64,000 nt of DNA, taken from Mastigamoeba balamuthi (taxonomy: Eukaryota > Evosea > Mastigamoebida > Mastigamoebidae). Location of the stretch: contig CACRSC010000035.1 of the NCBI GenBank assembly GCA_902651635.1, forward strand, positions 255,176 through 319,175. Direction: 5' to 3'. The notes under the pieces are model-generated. The model was given only the letters and a program-made list of their open reading frames with translations, made no database searches and was not told where the DNA came from. Position numbers and translations under genes: made by a program. Positions within the stretch are counted from its first letter, which is position 1; each line of letters starts with the position of its first letter. Below are positions 43,979-52,660 of this stretch, piece after piece.

Positions 43979-45869
43979 ATGCAGCAGCACAGAGCACTAC
44001 TCGCAGCAGCCGTCGTGGTGGCGGCCCTCGCGGTAGCCGTCTGCGGCAAAGGCCACCCGAGCATCGCCCTCCGCGACCCCAACGCCTTTGTGGGCCACCC
44101 TTCAGCCACCAGCACGTGCACTGCCGCTCACGCACACCGTTCTGCCTCTCTGGCGGCCGCAGGAGCTGTTCAAGCAGCAGTACCATCGCTCCTACGCCTC
44201 CAAGGCCGAAGGCACGGTAGCCACTGCATCGCCCAGCAACGCAACTCAACGACGAGGAGCGCAGAGGACAGGCGCAGGGCCATCTTCCAAGCCAAGGTCC
44301 GCAAGATCGAGGCCATCCAGGCGGAGCAGCCCACCGCCACGTTCGGCATCAATGAGGCGAGCACCGCAGCGCACAGAGCCCTCCCATTGCGCGTCGTGGC
44401 CACTCACGCGGCCGCACTCCCGCAGTTCGCCGACCTCACCGACGAGGAGTTCGGGAGCACGCACCTGGCAGCACTGAAGCTCGAGGGCTCACTGCCTGCC
44501 GCCGGGGACATCCGCAGCCATCCGGCGCTGCTGGGCCGCGGGCGAGACAGGCGCAGCCTGCCGGCTTCGTACACATCTCCCTACGTCTCCCGCACCGCCA
44601 GGCACCAGATGAACTGCGGTGCGCATACGGACACGTTGGGGCAGAGATGGGAAGGGAGAGGCTCTGCTGACGGCAGTCGCAGCGGCCTCGTGGGCGTTTG
44701 CGACGTGTGGGCTGGTGGAGGCGGCGTGGAAGAAGGCCAACGGCGTCGACCTGACGCTGGCCCCGCAGCAGCTGCTCGACTGCACCGAGGGCACCTGCTC
44801 GAGCGGCTCGCCGGCTGCCGTCATCGGGTACGTCAGACAGCTGTCCGGCGCGCTGGGCGGCCTCGCGGAGGAGCGGTTCTACGGGTACATCGGGGCGGAC
44901 CGCCCGGCGTGCAGCTACGAGGGCTACAGGGCGGCGGCCTCGGTGCAGCGGTGGGGGACGACCCTCGCAGACGAGTCGGCCGCGATGCCGCAGACCCTGG
45001 TGGCCTCAGGCGCCCTGGTGGCGCTAATCAACGCGGATACGCTCGGAGGGTACACGGGGGGCGTAGTGGAGCCCACGCAGGCGTGCATGCGGCAGCCCAA
45101 CCACGCGGTGCTCATCGTGGGCTACGACAACGTCTCGTGGATCGCCAAGAACAGCTGGGGCTCCGGCTGGGGCGAGAACGGGCACGCGCCTTGTCCACCC
45201 CTCTTCTCGTACTGACGATTCACTGGCGACGATGCTCGCAGGTTCTTCCGCATCAGGAAGGGCGTCAACGCGTGCAATATCGCCCAGGCAGGGGGGATCT
45301 GGGCAGAGGCACCCACGTGCACGGTAGCGTCCGGGGGGGCCTGCGCGTACGGCAAGGAGGTGGGCAACGACGGGCAGTGGGGCGACTGGGGCTACCTCAG
45401 CTCGTGCGCCGCGGGCAGGCTCGCCAGGGGCTTCGTGACCAAGAGCGAGGGCAACCAGGGCAAGGGCGACGACACGGCCCTCAACAGCGTCCGCCTTGTC
45501 TGCGAGGGCAGCAGCACGCAGGACGGCCCCACGTCGCTGCAGGGCCCCTGGGGTTCGTGGGACGAGCCCGTGCTCTGCCCGGCAGGGTCATACGTAAGCG
45601 CGTTCCAGGTGCAGGAGGAGAAGTTCTGCGGGGCCAAGTGCGACGACACGGCTCTCAATGCAATCAAGGTGCGCTGCCGCAACAGGGCGGGCCTCGAGGT
45701 GTTGGTGGACGTGAGCCACACCAAGACGAGCTGGGGCGAGTGGTCCAAGTGGTACAGCTGCCCTGCAGGCACCGCTGTGACAGGAATACGCACGAGGGTC
45801 GAGCCCAGGCAGGGAGATGGCGACGACACGGCACTAAACGCCATCCGTCTCCGCTGCAGTGCCATCTAG
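43979..45869 (+). CDS. Papain-like (C1A) protein fused to VMO-I; catalytic Cys replaced by Ser
   Basis: Six exons, 43979-44089, 44163-44216, 44267-44356, 44426-44618, 44683-45181 and 45242-45869, give 524 aa. Order: signal peptide (MQQHRALLAAAVVVAAL), I29 prodomain (ELFKQQYHRSYASKAEG, RRRAIFQAKVRKIEAIQ, FADLTDEEF), papain domain, VMO-I domain with three DDTALN motifs. The active-site segment reads QMNCAASWAFATCG: Ser stands where Cys25 is expected; His (NHAVLIVGYD) and Asn (KNSWGSGWGE) are kept. Intron 3 (GAG|GCGAGC) and intron 5 (GG|GCACGC) use GC donors. The 5' and 3' flanks match those of the stand-alone VMO-I gene at 3007-3689, so these two are close relatives. Confidence 0.85.
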
Positions 45870-46149
45870 GCTCTTCTCGTTTGGCGATGCCTCGAGCACT
45901 GCGGCCTCGTGGCCTCTGCGTGCATGCCAAATGGGACACACCAACGTACTCTTCAGCTCAATGCAACATAGAACAAGAGGTGTAGAGCACAAATAGCGTG
46001 GAAGAGCCGTACTCTGTGGATTGACCGCTCGCCCCTTCTTTGCGTAACGTTTGGCGCAAATAACCTTCTATCCACTGCAGCCCATTCCTGGAGGTACAGA
46101 GTTCGTCGGGTGAAAAAGTAGAAGTGCCGGCATTATGGAGGATGGATGT
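45870..46149. other. 3' flank of the papain/VMO-I gene and intergenic DNA
   Basis: 45880-45990 matches the 3' flank of the VMO-I gene (2880-3006 reversed), including GACGCCTCGAGCACTG-like and ATAGAACAAGAGGTGTAGAGC-like blocks, probably a conserved 3' UTR. Confidence 0.5.
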
Positions 46150-46230
46150 GTCCACTAAGGATGAGTTATCCGGAGTGGATAAGGTTATCCGCTCTGGATG
46201 AAAACAGCCAAGCTGGATGGATGATTTAGC
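46150..46230. repeat. Palindromic 18-20 bp repeat array, left cluster
   Basis: Four degraded units of the type CC-x-x-x-x-TGGATGAxxTTAT. They belong to the same family as the cluster at 47009-47134 and lie on the other side of an AT-rich segment of about 780 bp. Confidence 0.55.
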
Positions 46231-47008
46231 CATCAGTGGTTGGGCTTGAAATGAAGAAAGGAACACATTCCTAATCAAAGCTTGGTGACGTGGTAGGCAA
46301 CAGAGTTGTGTCCGGGTGCATGTCTGAAATCACATATTTGCCCATGGTTGATACAAATATCATAACACATACACGCCTCTTTTTGCGTTGGCTCAGCTTC
46401 GGTACGACCCCTTTTTGGCTGGATCTTTTTTGCTGAATCAGAGTGGTATTGTATTTCAGAAGCAGCTTTCTTATGGATCTTACAGTGCAATTCCGAGAAG
46501 TTCATTGTTCAACCTTCTTCCTTGATGCGCATATTATCTTCTCTACTGAGGTATGTTCTCTTTCCAAGTATTATGGATCCTTAAATGGCAGATTCCTCTT
46601 TCTGTACTTGTTTGCCAAATCCCTCTCTTTCAACAGTATAGTTCCAGCATATCCACAGATTCGTGAATGCTCTATTACTTGCTTCCTCATTGTCTATCTA
46701 ACACAATTCATCTTCCGGATCTCTTAGTGATCTACCTTTTCTGAGGCTGTGCAACTGCCTCTTCCCTTTCTTTCTGTAGTTTTTGTTCCTCCTCAACACA
46801 GCCCCTCTCCGCTGCCCTCGAAAGGGTTTGCAATGTTCCTGGTTTTCACCGATTATGTGTGAGCAGACTCTTCAATCAGCCAACTAGGAAATCACAGATA
46901 ATGGCACAGCAAAAACAGTTTGAACAATAGTAATCAGATAACGAATCAATTGTCTGTTCTTTCCAGTCATAAAGAACAAGACCTTCTGATTTCTGTTCAC
47001 GAATACCA
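46231..47008. other. AT-rich segment between two palindromic repeat clusters
   Basis: GC is about 40%. One open frame at 46443-46727 (94 aa, hydrophobic, Phe/Ser/Leu-rich) has no recognised domain. The paired clusters suggest the interior of a mobile element, but this is not shown. Confidence 0.35.
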
Positions 47009-47134
47009 GTCTGGACAAATTCATCCAGGCTGGACAAATCATCCAGGCTGGATGAATTAACCGGGCTGGTTGAATTCATCCGGCCTGGATAAGAATACCG
47101 GCTGGATGAAGATGTCCACCGGATGAAATCATCC
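47009..47134. repeat. Palindromic 17-19 bp repeat array, right cluster
   Basis: Seven tandem units close to CCAGGCTGGATGAATTCAT. Each unit has two palindromic halves, CCAGGCTGG and ATGAATTCAT, so the array reads nearly the same on both strands. Units drift (CCGGGCTGG, CCGGCCTGG, CCACCGG). Confidence 0.65.
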
Positions 47135-47345
47135 TCCGCTTTTGGCATGGATGGTAGTGGGGACCACTAAGCACACCAGATCAATCCCGTGTCCCAGCCG
47201 GATCTAAGGGGACGATTGAAGCACGCTGAATGTGAAGGGGGCTCCTTCCCCCACGAACTTCTAATCCTCTTTCCTGTTCATTTCTTCATCATGTGCAGAG
47301 CACTTCGGCGTCCGCAGGTGCCATTCAGGTTGCCTGGCATTGCGG

Positions 47346-49295
47346 TCACATTGTCGAGTTTGTGGCGTCGCCCTTTGACGGGAAGGGGGTGCAGTGCAGG
47401 CGAACGGCATTGAGGGCCGTGTCGTCTCCCTTGTCCTGCGGGGGCTCGACCCGCGTGCGTATCCCCGTCACCGCGGTCCCCACAGGGCAGTCGTACCACT
47501 GCGACCACACGCCCCAGCTCGTCTTGCTGTGGCTCTCATCCAACTGCACGTCGACGCCCGTCCTCATGCTGCGGCAGCGCACCCTGATCGCGTTGAGGGC
47601 CGTGTCGTCGCACTTCTCCCCGCAGAACTTCTCCTCCCGCACCTGAACAGCGCTGACGTAGTACCACTTGGGGCAGAGCACGGGCTCATCCCACGTGCCC
47701 CAGGGGCCCACAAGCGACGTGGGGCCCTTCTGGATGCTGCTGCTCTCGCAGACGAGGCGGACGCCGTTGAGGGCCGTGTCGTCTTGGTTCTTCTTGCCCC
47801 CCTGGTTGGCCTCGCTCTTGGTCACGAAGCCCCTGGCGAACCTGCCCCCGGGGCACGAGTCGAGGTTGCCCCATGTGCCCCACTGCCCGTCGTTGCCCAC
47901 CTCGAACGGGTACGCGCAGGCACCACCTTCAGAGGGTTTGCAGGTGGCAGCCTCGGCCCAGAGCCCTCCCGCCTTGGCGATGTTGCACGCGTTGACGCCC
48001 CTCCTGAGGCGGAAGAACCTGGACGTGGAGCTGTTTGTCAGGGCGGTGGTGAGTGCCATGGCACTGCGTGCCCATTGTCTCCCCAGAGGGGCCCCCAGCT
48101 GTTCTTGATGACCCACGACTCGCTGTCGTAGCCCACGATGAGGACCACGTGGTTGGGCTTGCCCTTGCAGGCCTTTGTGGGCTCCATCACGCCGCCATTG
48201 AAGGTCTCGAGCGTGTCCCCGTTCATGGCCGCTAACAGAGCACCGAAGGTCACGAGGGCCATCGGCATCACCCTCGGCTCCTCGGCCAGCGTCGCTCCCC
48301 ACCGCGTAATCGACGCAGCGGCCTTGTACGCCTGGTACCCGCACTGCGGGCGGACCTTCTCAGCGTACGGGTAGTCGCGCTCGGCCATGAGGCCCCCCAT
48401 AGAGCCCGAACGCCGCTTGATGTACTCGAGGGCGTCGTACACCGAGCCCCCCTGGCAGCTGCCCACGGTGCAGTCGAGCAGCTGCTGCGGGGACAGCGCC
48501 ACGGCCGTTCCGACGCCCTGCGCCTTGTTCCACGCCGCCTCGACCATCTCGGCCGTCCCAAACGCCCAGCACGACCCTGGCGCAGCCTGTCAGCCCAAGG
48601 AGGGGGGACTCTGCGTGGGTGTGGGGCACACTGTGCGCACCGCAGTCCCTCTGGTGCCTCGCGATGCGGGAGACGTAGGGAGAGTAGTACGACGCTGGGA
48701 TGCTGCGGCTGTCTCGCCCGGAGCCGAACAGCTCGCCCTGGCTGTGGTTGGCCCCGCCTCTCCCAGCGGCCACAGCAGACACCACGCTCTCGAGGCCCAC
48801 GCTCGTCAGGTGCGTGCGCCTGAACTCCTCTTCAGTGAGGTCGGCAAACTGCGGGGGAAGCGCGGCCGCGTCAGAGGTCCGACGAGCGAGAAGCTGTGGT
48901 GCGGTGTGGTGCTCTGCTCGCCTCGTTGATGCCGAACGTAGCGGTGGGCTGCTCCGCCTGGATGGCCTCGATCTTGCGGATCTTCTCGTGGAAGATGGCC
49001 CTGCGCCTGTCCTCTGCGAGCGCGGGGGTTGAGCTGCGTGGGGCTGTTGCAACGGCTGCCGTGCCTTCGGCCTTGGTTGCGTAGGTGCGATGGTACTGCT
49101 GCTTGAAAAGCTCCTGGAGGTCGGAGAGAGAGAGCACAGAGTGCATGAGCGATGGTGACACAGGGTGGCGGCTGGCGTGTGCCGCACAAAGGCGTTCGGG
49201 TCGTGGAGAGCGATGCTCGGGCGGCCTGCGCCACAGACGGCGACTACGAGGGCCGCTACCGCCAATACCGCTCTCAGCGCTGCCTCCTGCCGCAT
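47346..49295 (-). CDS. Papain-like (C1A) cysteine protease fused to VMO-I, catalytic Cys present
   Basis: Exons 49295-49188, 49113-48922, 48848-48641, 48576-48072 and 48018-47346 give 561 aa, all joins in frame. Order: signal peptide (MRQEAALRAVLAVAALVVAV), I29 prodomain (ELFKQQYHRTYATKAEG, RRRAIFHEKIRKIEAIQ, FADLTEEEF), papain domain, VMO-I domain. The triad is complete: Cys in QRDCGSCWAFG, His in PNHVVLIVGYD, Asn in KNSWGPLWGD. The VMO-I domain has three DDTALN motifs and a small insertion (GGKKNQ) before the first. Introns 2 (GAG|GCGAGC) and 4 (GG|GCACGC) use GC donors. The linker that is split in the paralog at 43979 can be read through here in frame. Likely a secreted or lysosomal protease of the digestive set. 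Confidence 0.86.
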
Positions 49296-49380
49296 CTCTG
49301 TCGTTCCTTCTTCCAAGGACCAGTGCCTTGATGTTTGACTGTCTCGCAGCCGACGCAGGATGTCTATCGCCCTCCACGAT

Positions 49381-49388
49381 TGACGTCA
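49381..49388. promoter_or_regulatory. T GACGTCA-type site of the papain/VMO-I gene at 49295
   Basis: Perfect TGACGTCA 86 bp upstream of the ATG, with GGGCGATAGAC nearer the gene and AAAGTCAGAAAGTGG at about 49440-49454. Confidence 0.6.
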
Positions 49389-49543
49389 CGGCGCTTTCTG
49401 CGCCGTTGTCAGTAGAACAAGAGGAAAAACAGAATGCGAAAGTCAGAAAGTGGAGGCGACCCCTCCGTCGCCAAACGGCACGGTCGTCCCTCGGGGCACG
49501 AGGTGCATTGCTGCACCTTGCAGCAGCGCCACGCGAGGCGGCG

Positions 49544-52452
49544 ATGGCGAGCAAGAGCCTTTCAAAGGCGTCCACGCCCGAACAGAAGCGTGAGACAGAG
49601 AGGCTGAGTGACACCTCAACCCCCGAGTTGCACTGTTCTTCCGCGCCTGCGTCATGGGGCATTCGTCTCTCATGCCCCTCGCGGCCCTTCGAAGGGAGAT
49701 CTGCAATGGGTCTTCCCTTCGTCGGCGGGTTCTACCAGCATAGGTGCCCACGAGGTGCTGGACTGCCCGATGTGGCCGCCAAAGTTATCCACATCAGCAA
49801 ACACAAAGTCGTCGATGATGAGAATCTGCTGCAGGAGGTCAGTGTACTGAGGTTGCTCAGGCATCCCAACCTGCTTCTCTTCATGTGCTATGCCAGGACA
49901 AACGACTCCCTCATTATTGTCGCCGATTTCATGCCGAGGGGATCGCTGCTCGACGTGTTGTCAGACAGAGCCATGCCCATACACAACGACCTGAAGCTCA
50001 GCATCCTCAACGACATCGCAACAGGAATGGCGTTCCTGCACGGCAGCAGCCCTCGGATCATCCATCGCAACCTCAAGAGCTCCAACGTCCTCGTGGGCTG
50101 CCATTTTTCCACATCACAGCAGTAACATTTCTGATCCATTTTATGCCCGCACAGTTGTCATCCAGCATGGAAGCCAAGGTGTGCGACTTCGGGCTGACTG
50201 TCTTTGGGCACAAATATTCCGGCGAGGCCCAGCAGGACGACGATAATGTACTGAACAACCTGCTATGGTCGGCCCCAGAGGTCATAAGCCACGGTGTATT
50301 TTCGACCAAGAGCGATGTGTACGCATACGGCATCATTCTGTGGGAGGTGGTGACCCGCGAGGGACCCTACAAGGACATGAACCCCGCCCTCGTGCCTGCC
50401 TACGTGGCCGAGAAACACTGCAGGCCAGAAGTGGGACCGCAGTTCGAGAGTGCACAGTCACTTCGCGGGCTGATGGAGCACTGCTGGAGCCAGGAACCCA
50501 GTTCTCGTCCAGAGTTCTCTGATATCCTCGCGAACCTCTGGAGGGCGCCCGAGCTCCCAAAGCAGATTGATGTGCTTCAACCCGTCTTCTGTATGCGCCT
50601 AACTGGAAAGCAGAGAGATACGAAAGAGGGAAACGTGGAGGGACCAATCCCGAAAGGGAGAATGGCAATCGTTTTCACAGGTGAGGCTGTGCAGTAGTGG
50701 ATATATTCTATTACCAAAACACCTCGTCAATGCGCAGATGTACAGCAATCCCAAGAACTGTGGAAGTGGAACCCGCAACTCATGAAGGAAGCATTGTACC
50801 AACACCACAGGGCAATGCGCGCCGCCCTCCAGTGCCACAACGGCTACGAGGTTAAGACTCGGGGCTCTGCTTTCTTGATTACGTTTCAGACCGCCAGCGA
50901 TGCCCTCTGGTTCTGTGTGGACGCCCAGCTCACTCTTTTGAAAATCAATTGGAATTCTGGCTTGCTCAAGTTCCCATCATGTAGATGCATCACAGACGGT
51001 AAGACTAGGACAGCACAGTTCTTTCCTCAACAAAAGCATATCTTCCAGCAGGGGAGGAAATTCAGAAGTTCTGGGGGCTTCGAGTGCGGATGGGCATCCA
51101 CTACGGTGAGCCCGAGGTCAATGAAGCACAACAGGAAAATATGGCCACCTCTGGGAGCCCGTTTGTGACCTGCAGTATCATCGGATCCTGCGTCAGCATG
51201 GCTATGCAGGTGGCAACTGTCGCAAAGGGTGGGCAGATCATCCTGAGCGCTGCAGCGGCAAACGAGGTCCAGCAAAACCAGGAGGCTCTCACCCAGCTCG
51301 GAACTCTGCATTCTGTTGGTATGTTCCAGCTCCAGGGCATCGCGGAGCCAGAAGAACTCTACGACTTCTCTGTCGCTGGTCTGGAGCGCCAGTTCCCAGA
51401 CAATGAAATAAGGGCCCAGGCAGATGCGATCCCGAACCTGTACGAGAGGTTTCTACAAACCACTGCGCTGTCCTGGACCATTCAACCCAGTGAGATTGAG
51501 ATCTCCAACGAGACCATGGAGAAGGGCAACTTTGGTGCTGTCTACAAGGGGTATGTTGTCCGAAGACCCTCCTATTTCTGTGTCCTCTCACATCAGGGAG
51601 CAATGCTGCAGTGTCTGGAAGGGCCAGACAGTGGCTGTGAAGAGGTTCTTCAAGCAGAAGGTGGACACTGTCACCGCAGCCGAGATTGAGCACCAGATCA
51701 GCGACATTGCCCAGCTCTCCATCACCCGCCACCCCCACCTCCTCCTCTTCGTATGGAGCCAGCCATTCATTCGCTTCCCGCCCGCTCACACAATCGTGCG
51801 CAGTTGGGGGCGTGCACGGAGCCCCACAACCTGTTCGTTGTGACCGAGTGGATGGAGATGGGCAGCCTGCGGCAGCATCTCAGCAGGAGCAGCCGCCAGA
51901 TGGACAGACAGCAGGGCATCGCCATCCTGGCGTCCACGTGCAGCGCACTCACGTACCTTCACCAGAGCAGCATCGTTCATCGAGATCTCAAGTCCTCCAA
52001 CATCCTGGTCCGTCTCTCCCATTTTTCTGGCTGCGCGTTCGTTCTCTCAAGCCAGTGGCTCGGCGTCGGAGCAGCTGGGAAAGAACATGGACGTGAAGGT
52101 GTCGGACTTTGGGATGGCAGCAGTCAAGTCAGCCAGCAAGATCAGCACGCTCTGTGGGTCCGTTGCCTGGATGGCCCCAGAGGTGCTCAGCACTGCCACG
52201 TACTCGGAGGCCTCGGACGTGTACAGCTTCGGAATCGTCATGAGCGAGATCATGGCAGGCGAGATCCCATTCAAGGGCCTCAACAAGGTTGCTGTTGCCA
52301 GAGAGATCCTGCAGGGCAAGAGGCCCGACATTCCCAAGGTGCGTGGAGCCTACAGCAGCCATTTCGTCGAGCTGATGAGCCAGTGCTGGTCCCAGCAGCC
52401 CTCTCATCGCCCAACCTTCAAGACGATTGGCACAGCACTTGAAACAATGTAG
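49544..52452 (+). CDS. Pseudokinase - nucleotidyl cyclase - TKL kinase protein
   Basis: Seven exons, 49544-50092, 50155-50680, 50738-50998, 51052-51550, 51612-51750, 51804-52007 and 52075-52452, give 851 aa if the ATG at 49544 is used; the N terminus is uncertain. Kinase domain 1 (about 70-325) lacks a glycine loop and has HRNLKSSN in place of HRDLKSSN, so it is probably a pseudokinase, though VCDFGLT is kept. A class III cyclase domain (about 350-590) follows: MAIVFTDVQQSQELW, DALWFCVDAQLTLLK, GLRVRMGIHYGEP. Kinase 2 (about 595-851) is complete: EKGNFGAVYKG, VAVKRFF, HRDLKSSN, VSDFGM, APE. Such TKL-cyclase-TKL proteins are abundant in Acanthamoeba, often behind a receptor region; none is seen here, and the 5' end abuts DNA copied with the neighbouring papain gene. 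The cyclase product (cAMP or cGMP) cannot be told. Confidence 0.82.
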
Positions 52453-52660
52453 GCAAACATGAAACGTGACAGATGATGAATGTTAGTTCTTCTTGATTAT
52501 TTCCTGCTTTCAAGTGTGCAGTGTGGGACACATGAGAAGAAATCTGTTCTGAAAGGAGGGGAAGGGCACAGCGATGTACGGCATCGCAAATACCCTTGGC
52601 CTACCCCGATAACCCAGATTTCCCCCCGTTGAGATATTCCGCAGAAGATACGCTGTACTG

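Noticed and set aside
43715-45985. A 756-aa open frame on the plus strand over the papain/VMO-I gene
   Set aside because: It runs through introns and in the wrong frame over most exons; the spliced model with family motifs is far better supported.
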